This document shows, piece after piece, positions 12,679 to 22,900 of a DNA stretch of 64,000 nucleotides; position 1 is the first letter of the stretch, and each line of letters begins with the position of its first letter. A program made the translations under genes and the position numbers. Under the pieces are notes generated by a model. That model had not been told where the DNA came from. It worked only from the letters and a program-made list of their open reading frames with translations, and ran no database searches. Source of the stretch: Nemania diffusa. Its lineage: Eukaryota; Ascomycota; Sordariomycetes; Xylariales; Xylariaceae. The DNA is taken from positions 3,534,001 to 3,598,000 of the forward strand of contig JBBPUQ010000002.1 of the NCBI GenBank assembly GCA_038501195.1, read 5' to 3'.

Positions 12679-13935
12679 TCACAGCTCGTCGTTCATCGTC
12701 AAGGCAGGATATTTGTCCCTCCCCCAGTTGATCGGATCCCCGCCAGGAATACAGAGACCCAGCCTCCAAAAGTAATCGCGATGGGCAAAGAGCAGTCCCA
12801 AGAGGTTCAAGCGCGTAGGTAGGTGCCATATTCCACTTGACAGAGCATCTACATCGTCAAATGAGGGCTTCGCAGGGACTGTTTTCCTAGTCCATTCAGG
12901 TTCGTCTCCATCCGAACCAGCGATGCAGTTTAGATCGTAATCTCCAACACATGGTCGAATGTCCGACGGCTGAGGTGATAATTCGGCTTTAGAGATGAAG
13001 AATTCGCCGGCATGAGACCTATATCCCCATTCAGAGAGTGGGAGCAGCGGAACCGGGTCATCGACGTGAGTAATCCGTCGGTACGCACGCCGTTCCGGGT
13101 CCTCCTCTTCATCTTGAAGACCAAAGGCCATGTTGAGATACTTGGTAAGGCCTACGTTCCCGACCCGTGGCTCACCAAATGTCGTCACGATTATGTGCTC
13201 CCATTCAAGGACGGCTTTCATCTCTAACGCTGCAAGCGCACCTACAGCACCGCCAAGACTATGACCAATCACATGGATAGGATAATCAGGATACTGGTCA
13301 TGAAGACGCTGCAGTTCTGGCAACACTGTCTGTCTGGCAATCTGCCACGACAATAGAAATCCCATGTGTACGGTACAATTAGTGCATACTTGTTCTGGCT
13401 CTTTTGGCGGGGGGTCATCTCCATCATCCACGGGCGGGTAAGGTACATATTGCTGCGGAACTGTGCTCAGGTCGATTACAGCATTCGTTATGCTGTACGT
13501 CCCCCTAAACGCAACAATGATGACACCGTCAGCTTTCTTATTAAGCTGTTCTTCCTCGTGGGGCATAGGAAGCAATTCCAACTCGGCACTCGGTGGCAGT
13601 GTCCCATGGTCGACGGCGACATAGCCACAGCTATCGCCAAGCAGCACGCCGGTGTTCCAAGTCGTCACGAGCTGGAGCGACGGAAAGTCGTCGCACCGTG
13701 AAATACACGAGAAGGGCTGACGAATCCCCGTCGTCCCCACACAGTAGGCTATATCGACAAGACGAGAGAGGCGCTCCAAGGATGCGAAGAAGGCGGGAGA
13801 GATGCCGCCTGAGACATTGGCCCTCTCGCTCTGTGAAGATGCAGACAGATTTTGGTCGAGGATGGGTGAGGCGGAAGCGAATGCGGCAGCACCCAGAGCG
13901 GATAGGTGTAGCAGATGAATTACGATTGATAACAT
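12679..13935 (-). CDS. Secreted class 3 lipase (fungal triacylglycerol lipase type)
   Basis: Alpha/beta-hydrolase of the class 3 lipase family (Rhizomucor/Thermomyces lipase-like, including feruloyl esterase relatives), expected to hydrolyse acylglycerols or related esters outside the cell. It is intron-free, 418 residues. I chose the ATG at 13935 because it begins a good signal peptide (MLSIVIHLLHLSALGAAAFASA); the frame runs 39 codons further upstream. The core shows the oxyanion-side strand IIVAFRGTYS, the nucleophile elbow GHSLGGAVGAL, the family signature TFGEPRVGN, the catalytic Asp region (THVDDPVPLLP) and the catalytic His in YRSHAGEFF. Several cysteines fit disulfides. A Pro/Asp-rich insertion (PPVDDGDDPPPKEP) sits between the oxyanion strand and the nucleophile, in the lid region, so substrate range cannot be read from sequence. 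Confidence 0.93.
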   Translation of the reverse strand: MLSIVIHLLHLSALGAAAFASASPILDQNLSASSQSERANVSGGISPAFFASLERLSRLVDIAYCVGTTGIRQPFSCISRCDDFPSLQLVTTWNTGVLLGDSCGYVAVDHGTLPPSAELELLPMPHEEEQLNKKADGVIIVAFRGTYSITNAVIDLSTVPQQYVPYPPVDDGDDPPPKEPEQVCTNCTVHMGFLLSWQIARQTVLPELQRLHDQYPDYPIHVIGHSLGGAVGALAALEMKAVLEWEHIIVTTFGEPRVGNVGLTKYLNMAFGLQDEEEDPERRAYRRITHVDDPVPLLPLSEWGYRSHAGEFFISKAELSPQPSDIRPCVGDYDLNCIAGSDGDEPEWTRKTVPAKPSFDDVDALSSGIWHLPTRLNLLGLLFAHRDYFWRLGLCIPGGDPINWGRDKYPALTMNDEL

Positions 13936-14848
13936 CTCAGGAAAATGGCGGTTACAGGTTGCGGTGCTGAAGAGAGATGATATGGTTTGTGCAACAAAGT
14001 GCCACAGGGTTCGTAGCGACCATCGTGAAATTACAAGTGCAGGTATATTCAATCCTCGTCAGGGCTGGCTGAGGCATGCATGGGCAGGAGCGAATGACCG
14101 GGCCATCAATAAATGGATGATTCTTGGTTCGAATTTCCAGTGGTTGGTAGTGGCAAGCAGTGTACATACACACATACAGGCTGCGCTAACCAGGGCAGTG
14201 TGCCCCGAAGTCGTGATGCCAATGACAACCTTCAGGGCTGAGTCGTGTGATCAATAAGGTCCAGGTTAGGAAATTGCCAGTCCAGTGTAGTCCAGGTACT
14301 TTAGGTACCTAATGTACCAGTTCAGTGCCAGTTTAGGTACCTAATCTACTTCTTTTAGGTTACCTACCTGCTGTCCAGCCGTACTAAAAAGGAAAAACGC
14401 GGGGTATGCAACGCCATAATGGGCCATGCCCCTTTCACACCTAGATTTACGCGCACTTCACATCTAGGTATGTACCTATGCGTATAACCTGCTTGTGCAG
14501 GTATCATGTACCCACTGCGTAAGTTCAGCATTTATATACCTACTACCTACATAGTAGTAGTAAGTAGGTATGCGCAGTCGATATTTAAATCGTGGCCAAA
14601 CGTAGACAACATAGAGGCTTATTTAAATCTATGGTATTTTATTAAGTCTATCCATGATGGTATTGTTACAAAGCTCCTACACTAATGCAGCCCGGCTAGT
14701 ACTGCTTGTTAGAATACTGCTTGTTAGAATACTGCTTGTTAGAATACTGCTTTGCTAACAAGCCTAGGTAGGAACCAATGTCTCGTCTGAAAAGCACATG
14801 CTAGTAAACGAGCATCGAGTATTAAGTGGCACGACTCCGACAGCAATT
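13936..14848. other. Intergenic spacer
   Basis: No gene seen. It contains dense TACCTA/TAGGTA runs (about 14297-14370 and 14464-14575), two short ATTTAAAT palindromes (about 14583-14590 and 14620-14627), and the 15-bp tandem repeat listed separately at 14701. Confidence 0.5.
14701..14763. repeat. 15-bp tandem repeat with inverted arm
   Basis: Three perfect copies of ACTGCTTGTTAGAAT (14701-14745) are followed by a partial copy. The segment GCTAACAAGC (14754-14763) follows, complementary to the GCTTGTTAG part of each unit. Any unit can therefore pair with the terminal arm to form a hairpin. It lies just downstream of the small secreted protein gene, where it could be part of its 3' flank. Confidence 0.85.
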
Positions 14849-15438
14849 TTAGCCTCTCCAAGTCCTCTGGTCTCTCCGCGTCGGCGCTTCAGGCGGGACA
14901 GGTTCGAAGCTCTCGAAATTGCCTTGAAGAGACGTCTGCTTGGCGCGGCAGAGCGTGCCCGTAGAAGTGTCAATGCAGTCGAGGTCGGGCGTAACAAAGC
15001 CTGCTGCTTCGAACGGCGTGGTCCTGTGTAATGTGTTAATGGAATAGCTCGGGAGGTCAGGACTTGAAGCCCAACTTACGTTCCACTGGAGCATGCCCTT
15101 TCAGCGATTGTCAGATCAGCATCTTTGGTTGTCTGGTAGACGAAGGCTATATTGACGTTGCTGCATCCATATCTATTCCGACTAGGACCACTTCCTTTCG
15201 AGGTCGAATTACGTTGACACGTAGTTTGAATTTTGGTACCCGGGTCGCTAAACTGGAAGCTGACAGTGCTTGAGCTGTTGTCCTTCGCTGTGTAGGTGGT
15301 GAAATTTGTCACCACGAAGTTCGCTGGCAGAGTGCAGTTGCTGGAAAGGGCCTTAAAGCTACTGGGAACTGAGTAGTGCAGAGCGCTGGATGCCGATGCT
15401 GCAGCTATGAGGCTGAACAGAACAGGGATGCCGTGCAT
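14849..15438 (-). CDS. Small secreted cysteine-containing protein, AA1-like
   Basis: Predicted extracellular protein of 177 residues, possibly of the Alternaria alternata allergen 1 (AA1-like) beta-barrel family, whose members include apoplastic effectors. Exons are 15438-15080 and 15023-14849, with a 56-bp intron (GTAAGT, then ACACAG). Splicing joins ACSSGT to TTPFEAAGF in frame. A signal peptide is clear (MHGIPVLFSLIAAASASSA). The mature part has the pattern FVVTNFTTYTA, then VSFQFSDPGTKIQTTC, and about six cysteines with several N-glycosylation sequons. The C-terminal tail is charged and lacks cysteines. Assignment to AA1-like rests on the strand-dipeptide pattern only. A broken gene with a similar FQF-x4-PxT-xx-TT-x-C signature lies 1.4 kb to the right on the same strand. 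Confidence 0.7.
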
Positions 15439-16787
15439 TGTGAGGTGTGTGTATATCCTTGAGAGATAGAATTATTAAAAAAGGGGTCGACCGCGATGCC
15501 AGGAGGTAATGTCTGCGAGAGATGCTTTATTACGTTGGGCGGTGGTCGGTGCTAAATGAATGTCTAGCAAGGGAGGACTCACAATGAAGAAGTCAATGAT
15601 AGAAGGTAATTAGGTAGTAGAATTATAGAATTAATTAAGGCGTGTGCGGACGCCAGACAATGGCTCGGGTTATCGTCACGTACGTACTACATATAATAAG
15701 TAGCAAGAATGACGACGAGTCCAACGGCACTCCCTGCCAAGAAATATATTTTTTTATCTTTTTCCTTTGTACAGAGTACCACTACAGTAGTCTGTACGTA
15801 TATTCTGTACGCGGTACCTACCGCAATTACCGGTCTGCCTGCATGGAGCCACGCCGTGTTGCAGATCCTTAAGTGATCAGCCGAATCATTCGCCCAACTG
15901 GGAGTCTTGCCTAAAAATGTCCATATCTCTCTACATGAAACCACTGGATACGGCCTCTGGGTAGTAGTGGAGGTACTCTGGGCTGCTCTGGGCTTTGCAG
16001 GGGCCACGCAAATGGCAAATAGCACGCTTCACTTGACTCCGACCCGAACAAATCGAATTCCAGCCGCTTGACTCGCCTGTTACACTCGCACGTCGTTTAC
16101 CAGAAATGCGATGGCGAAGCAAACGCTTGCTTTTTAGAGTAGGTAGATCAGTGGAACCCGAGGCGCGAGAGACTGCTAAAGGTTCGCCCTAGATAGATCT
16201 GCCCTTACGTATGTAGACAGGTACTATAAACATACATGGTACCTAAGGTAAGCGGAAGCTTTCCCGGTTACATGTATCTGTACCACATTCGTGTGAGTAG
16301 GTAGGTACCACCATTGAAATCTCGTGTTCCAATACAATTTTAAATATGTATGTACTTGAGAGTATGACAGCATTTCGATATATAAATATATCTGTGTAGA
16401 TAGATACGTATACCAAATTGAAACATTCTATGCTTATACAGTGTGAGGGCTGTGAGTGAACAACAACATCCAGGTCCCGAGATATTGAGCAGCGCAATAA
16501 GTAGAGTAATAGCAAACCTAGAAACATAGGTTTACGGCTACCATGAACGAAGCCAACACTTAGGAGGGTAGTTAGATGCGATATCACCATGGGCAAACCC
16601 TGACGCTATTTCCTTAATTCTGGCGTGGCCAGTCTTTTCGCCCTCCCAATATGTAGCTCTCCTTGCATAGTTTTCTCAGCCAACTGAGAATGTACATGCA
16701 CCTTATTTATGCTGCTTCGAGAGGTCAGATCATGGGTTGTAATCGGTTGTTGGGATTGGGTTCTCGAGCGCGTTTGGTGGGAGGTCG
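15439..16787. other. Intergenic spacer
   Basis: No gene seen between the two secreted-protein loci. The sequence is AT-rich with scattered TAGGTA/GGTACC motifs (about 15810-15825, 16138-16146, 16230-16250, 16297-16310). Open frames here lack ATG starts or recognisable composition. Confidence 0.45.
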
Positions 16788-17270
16788 TCACGCCAATATT
16801 GGTAAATCGAAATGCTCGCGTCCGATAGGGCAACGCCAAAACTCACGGATACTCGGGTTCACGTCATCGTAATACAAGGTTTGGTTGATAACTAGCAACT
16901 TTAATTCTCGTTCAAACAGAACGTTCTCTCTTCCCCACGCGCCACCGTCCTATTCTCGCAGGGCGTCCACATGCCGTCCACTGAGCCATTGCCAGACGGG
17001 GCTGGTGTCAGTTGGGATCCATCTGAACTACACCTGGTCGTGTAATGCGTCGCCGGGTTCGTCACGTCGAACTGGAAATGCGCCATGGTAGGTGGGTTTT
17101 GAAGCGAGTACCTGATATTCCTAATACTAAACATGCTCGGTGCTTCTGATCTTGCTGAGCATAGGGGCGTGTCGTCTCCTGCTAGGGGGGATCATCGATG
17201 TGGCCGCTACGGCCTGCGCCTATAGCAGCTGAGAGAGCGAGATGAAAAGTATGCGCTTCATATTTCCCAT
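16788..17270 (-). pseudogene. Degenerate AA1-like small secreted protein gene
   Basis: Coding-like segments in the same orientation as the 14849-15438 gene, but not in one frame. The central frame reads AHFQFDVTNPATHYTTRC and then a WTPC motif. It matches the FQF-x4-PxT-xx-TT-x-C pattern of the intact neighbour. Near 16912 the frame shifts by one base: after RTFC the coding-like reading continues in another frame (ELKLLVINQTLYYDD) and stops at 16788. Upstream, ATGs at 17270 and 17261 begin a signal-peptide-like stretch (MKRILFISLSQLL, then AQAVAAT) interrupted by an in-frame TAG. An unusual intron arrangement could rescue parts, but I see no single model that joins all pieces. Likely a decayed paralog. 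Confidence 0.4.
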
Positions 17271-18219
17271 TCGCCACTCGTCCATAGATAATTATATCTA
17301 GACTAGGGGAGCTGAAATCTTAGGCAAGTATAGAAAACTACATGACGAGTTGTACGAAATTCAAGAAACTATTTTAACACTCTAGACTACTTGCTATCGA
17401 CCACTCAGTATCTCTACCCTCGATATTGTGATAGCTATATTACCCGGGTCAACTACATAGCCGGGAGGCAGATCTAGTACCACATGAAACAAGAAATACT
17501 AGATATGCCGGCATCTCAGATTACCGTCTCGCCTGCGAAAAAGAAGTTAGGCATCAGAGTGAGTTTTATATAAGTCGGACCTAACCCCACGAAACATTGC
17601 TATGCCTTTGACTTAACCCTTGACTCACTCTCTTTATCTAGGTATGATATGTTCGTGTTGCTATCTAAATTCCGGTACATACTGCTTAAATTATGTATAA
17701 TTTATAGCGAAAAAGATGCGTAGTAAATCATGAATACTATATAATGAGTTTGCGCAGCCGCTTTCAGTTCGTTAACCCGGGCGTATCGCAAAGGTCTTCG
17801 TAGATTACTAGCTAAGTAACAATCGAGTATCACCGCATCTCAAGATTAGCTATGATAAGGCTTATCGTGATTATATAGCGAATTATTTTTTTTAAAGATT
17901 CCCGAATGAGACTTCAGAGCTCTCAAACCATTCCGATGCCTGGGGAGACTCATGTGAGCTTTCAAACGAAGCTACTATGTGTAGACAAAGGGGCTGTTGC
18001 ATTTTCATTCAATGCCTTGAGAATAACACCGATTAAATAGGATATCTGTTACCTATGTACTCTCGGTGTAATTATTAGTTATTATATCCATAAATAGATC
18101 GTGTTGGTCACTAGTTCAAGACAAGAAGCTTGTGTAGATTTAGATATATCCTTCGCCATTACACTAGCTAATGTACGAATCTCATTCGGCTTACATTTAC
18201 CAAACTACAAGAAAACACG
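17271..18219. other. AT-rich intergenic spacer
   Basis: No gene seen. Strongly AT-rich with many stops in all frames. It contains the promoter region of the plus-strand phosphatase-fold gene at 18220. Confidence 0.5.
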
Positions 18220-18999
18220 ATGGGTCCCATTATTGACATTGTGCGCGTTGCTCAGGGTCGAAATGATCCCGAGGGCCACGGTATCCCCGATCCAGACTTG
18301 ACGTCCGCAGGGGAAAAGCAGTGTACGGCCTTGCGAGGGAATTACCCATACATGCCCCAAGTTAAACTCATCGTCTCTTCACCTCTTCGACGTGCCCTTA
18401 ACACGGCTTCTAAATCATTTTCTCCTCAGATTGGCTCTGAGGTCGGCCAGACTCAAATCATCATCCTCCCCGAGCTACAGGAGACCAGTGCTCGGCCGAG
18501 CGACACCGGGTCGCCACTTAGCATACTTCAGAGCGAATACGGATCTCGCATAGATACCTCAAAAATAAAGAGCGAAGAGTGGTATCTCAAAGGCCCCAAC
18601 ACGGAATTCTTCCCGACCCTCGCCAAAGTCGACAAGCGAGCCAGTGTCGCTCGTCGCTTCCTTCGCCGACGCGCACGGAAGCTAAAAGAAGGCGATCGCA
18701 TTATCGTCATTACGCACGGAGCTTTTGCGCATTTCCTTACGCAAAATTTTGCAGGTCTCAATGTTGGTCGTGGATCTGGTGTCTGGCCAAACGCGGGTTT
18801 CCGCTCATTCGAATTCGTCGACCTTAAGGGACACGACGACGAGGCTCCGCTTAGGGAAATTCGGGATGACCGAACCCCTGTCCCAGCCTACTGGCTACCC
18901 GTTACCGAAGAGCAATTTATAATGCAGAAGAGTTATGCTGCAGAGCGTCTCAGGCGACATCGGCGGGATGCCGCAGCTACTGCGGCGAATAAAGAATAA
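18220..18999 (+). CDS. Histidine phosphatase superfamily (PGM-like) protein, catalytic His missing
   Basis: Member of the histidine phosphatase (phosphoglycerate mutase-like) superfamily, cytosolic by appearance, 259 residues, intron-free, starting at the ATG at 18220. The fold signatures are present in order: an N-terminal strand with the RHG-type motif, LTSAGEKQC, SSPLRRALNTA, the Glu-containing LPELQETSA, and VITHGAFAHFL. The first motif reads IVRVAQGRND where active relatives have R-H-A-Q/E-G: codon GTT (Val) stands in place of the His that forms the phosphohistidine. The second conserved His (ITHGA) and both arginines remain. It may be a pseudoenzyme, or use another mechanism. The C-terminus is Arg/Ala-rich. 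Substrate unknown. The next gene is convergent. Confidence 0.85.
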   Translation: MGPIIDIVRVAQGRNDPEGHGIPDPDLTSAGEKQCTALRGNYPYMPQVKLIVSSPLRRALNTASKSFSPQIGSEVGQTQIIILPELQETSARPSDTGSPLSILQSEYGSRIDTSKIKSEEWYLKGPNTEFFPTLAKVDKRASVARRFLRRRARKLKEGDRIIVITHGAFAHFLTQNFAGLNVGRGSGVWPNAGFRSFEFVDLKGHDDEAPLREIRDDRTPVPAYWLPVTEEQFIMQKSYAAERLRRHRRDAAATAANKE

Positions 19000-19910
19000 T
19001 ACCTCCTTTGATAATTCGGTCTTCTACATAATTAAAACATAATAAAACGCCAAAGATTGGTTAATCATAATCCTATAAGTAATTCCTTCCTTATAAAGTG
19101 GCGCTTATTTCCTTATTATTGCTATTTTCTTCTTGTGGGAGATTGAGTCGTGTACCGATGAATGGACCTCACTAGGCTCTTCTATAAAGTACTAATGCCA
19201 GATATTAGGGCTAACTAAAGACGAAAATACAGTAATTCGAACAAAGATAAAGCCTGAAAGAAGAATCAAATTGAAGCATGAAATATTCTGTATATGAAAA
19301 TCTATTGTTAACACGATGATTTCATTTATACTGCACGCTGTAAATGAACAGCAGTTACTAACAGCCCATAGAGCCCGAAAGTCACTACCAGTGTATCACT
19401 TAGCAATAGCTTAAACGAACATTTAGATAATTCTATCGCAGTATGCTACTTTTCGTTCGCTTTTTCTAAGTGAAAAATAAGGATGAAAACGAAGTGACGA
19501 AATCGAGTGAATAGGGGTAGTTAATCTAAGACTAGGTCTGTTTCCAAACCTACGCGGCTCTCAACAATAATATCAAGGAAAATACCCCTTAAACGATTCA
19601 TTTATAAGCTACCTGAATTATTTTCTACTGTCGTACAATGCTATATATATCATGTATTACATGCATCACATTAAGCAAGAGTCAGAGTAAGTAAGGCCGA
19701 TGGAGAGACATAAGTTAGCAGGTAAATAGCCGAGGTACGCAAGGTGCGTTATCAAAAATAGTTAAGTTCAATTGCCATATAATAAATATCACACAGTGTG
19801 TCCTTACTATGCCATGACCAGAACACCTAATGCGCCTAAAACGCCGTGACCATGTATATATATGCAGGGCATAGGCGCTTTGCCTCACAGACAAATCCTT
19901 AGGCCATATT
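19000..19910. other. Convergent intergenic spacer
   Basis: AT-rich spacer between two convergent genes, holding both 3' flanks. No gene or clear repeat seen. Confidence 0.5.
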
Positions 19911-22900
19911 TTACTCCTCATCGGATTCTTCTTCAGCAACCTAGAATTTGTAAGTAGGTGTTAACAATAGGGGAATTATGTCACTCACGTTGTCATGGAA
20001 GTTCTGTCCATCCGTTGTTGCCACAATTACGCCCGCACGGATACAGAAGTCTCCAAAGTGCTCGCCTTCCTCGCGCTCGGTTGCGTATCGCTTGATCAAA
20101 GGCTTCATAATGGCTAGGATCTCGTCTTCCTTAATACTCGACCGATACAACTTGTTAAGACGTTGACCGTGGTAGCCTCCGCCGAGATACATGTTGTAGG
20201 CACCAAAAGCTTTGCCAACAAAGGCAACTTCAGCCAACCAAGGGCGGGCACAGCCATTTGGACAGCCAGTCATACGCATGACAATGGAATCTTGCTTTAG
20301 GCCATTCTCCTCAAGGGTTCCCTCAAGCTTGGTGATAAGTTCCGGTAGGTAGCGCTCACTCTCAGCCATAGCTAAACCACAAGTTGGGAACGCCACGCAA
20401 GCAGAAGAGCTAAGGCGTAAACCAGAGAACTGGACGTTGTCAAGCTTGTATTTCTTCAGAAGCTCCTTCATCTCCGGCAAGTCTTCATCTGCCACGTTGC
20501 TAAGGATCAGGTGTTGGTTTCCTGTCAACCTGAACTCGCCCTTGTGGACTTTGGCGACTTCACGCAGGCCGGTCTTCATCTGGAACTCTGCAGTATCCTC
20601 GATTCGGCCATTCTCGATGAATAAGGTAAAATGGTTCAAGCCGTTCTCATCTCTCTGCCAGCCAAATGTGTCGACATTGCTCTTAAAGTGAAATGGTCGC
20701 TCAGGCTCGAAGGGTTTACCCCACATTGCCTCAACCTTGGAGCGGAAAACATCGACGCCTAGATCATCGATAGTGTACTTTAGACGAGCATGCTTACGGT
20801 TCTTTCGGTCACCGAAGTCTCTTTGTACAAGCATGATCTTTTCGCAGGCAATGTGGACTTCCTCAGCCGCAACGTAACCCATCATGCGGCCTGTCTGTGG
20901 GTAGGTCTTCTTGTTGTTATGTGTTGCACCCATACCACCACCAGCGAGAACATTGAAGCCAACCAAGTGACCGTCATCTCCCTTTATGGCAATCAACCCA
21001 ACATCGTGCGCGTAGACATCCGTGTCGTTATGAGGGGGGATAGCAATGGTAATTTTGAATTTCCGGGGTAGGTAGGTTGGTCCGTACAAAGGCTCAAAGT
21101 CCTGAACAGCATCGCCGGCTATTTGCGTCTTCTTATTATCATCGTCTGTGAGCCAAATTTCATGGTAGGCAGTGGTAGCAGGGAGTAGGTGATCACTGAT
21201 CTTCTTGGAACATGCTAGAACTTCCTTATGGTACTGGGACTGTGTGGGCAGAGAGCTACACATGACATTTCTATTGACATCGCCACAGGCAGCAATAGTA
21301 GTCATAAGTGCTCTGTTAATAGCCTGCATGGCGGGCTTGAGCTTTCCCTTGACAACACCGTGGAACTGGAAAGTTTGTCTCGTAGTGAGCTTCATGGTTT
21401 CGTTACCGAGACTTGTGCTGATATCATCCATTTGAATCCACTGCTTCGGGGTTGACACCCCGCCAGGGAGTCGACATCGTATCATGAACGAATAGGCGGG
21501 TTCTAATCCTTGGGCTTTTCGCTCATCGCGAATGTCACGGTCATCCTGCATATACGTGCCATGGAACTTAGTCAACTGCTGATCAGCGGCAGAAATGGCA
21601 CCAGTCGTGGGGTCATTCAAGCCTTCAACAATAGTTCCTCGGAGGTAGTTGGAGGCTAGTTTTATGTCTTCGTTCGTAATCGGCGGTGGTTCGTCCGGCA
21701 GGCCTTCTACATTGGCAACACCTAGTGCCTGCCAGATCTTCGGTTCCCAGTCGGCATAGCCAGTTTGATACCCATCGGGATCTTGATCATCACCAAGACC
21801 AACTTCCGCCAGGCTCTTAGCACCGAATGTCGTCAATAACTTATCGAGGTCCTTGGCAGGTTTGTTATAGTAGACCCTATCCTCTTTGCGGGGCCAGTAG
21901 TGTTTGTCACCAAGACCAAAGACTGAGTAATTGACAGAGGCAAGATCAAGATCAGTACTATCCTTAATAGCATCCCACAGCGGCTTGCCGTTCTGCGGGA
22001 ACTCTCCTTGGCCAGCGGTTGACGTAATGAAAATAATGTTTTCCTCAGTCGGTAGATCTTCGGCAGGGTAATCCTCCATTGCCATGACAGTCGTCTTTAA
22101 ACCTCTTGCGCGACCCCTGGTTCCGAGCCTCTTAGCCAATGATTGTCCGTTTCCGTTGTCCGAAGCAAACAAAATGGTTAAAGGTGCTCCAAATAGACCT
22201 TCTAGCAGCTGGTTGTAAGCATCCTTAGCTTTGCGCTTCTGCTGAGCTCTGACTTCAGTTCCAAAATCTTGGGCTAGACTGGCTGCGAAGGTTGGCTCTC
22301 GTCGCATTAACTGCGTGAGTTGGTTGTCGCGCTCTAAGAACTTCTTAAGCTCATCCTTTATGCGCTCGGAGTCTAATGAGAAATTGGGCTCGCCCTTGCT
22401 CTCATTGTCAGGATTCCATCTGTAGAGAGGCCAATAGCCCAAGTCTACGGCCTTCTTGGTCTCTTGTAAGACCGTCAAAGGAGAGTCATGCTCGCCAAAA
22501 TACGGCAAATACGCCAATACAATGGAGGGGCCGTTGAAATTATCGGCTTCAAGCATAGCCTGCAGAACCTGCGTATAAGAGCCGTATACTGCAGTAGATG
22601 CAACGTATGCACCACCAAAGTTCATAGCATACAGACCAATATCCTTCTTTCGTCTCTCGGCGTCCGCCGCAGCACGTTCAGAGTAGGGAGTCGAGTCGAT
22701 GATGAGAACATTGACATTTTCGCCCGAGGCTAGAACATGATGAACACCAGAATTACCAAGGTCATATGACCACGCATCAGATCCTACAAGCCACAAAGAT
22801 TCTTTTCTAAAAAGACCCTTGGTGGAAAGCAGATTGCGAGCGGTAGGAGACCCATCAGTTTCAAGGCGCGCGATGACACCATCCGCAACCTCCCCTGCCT

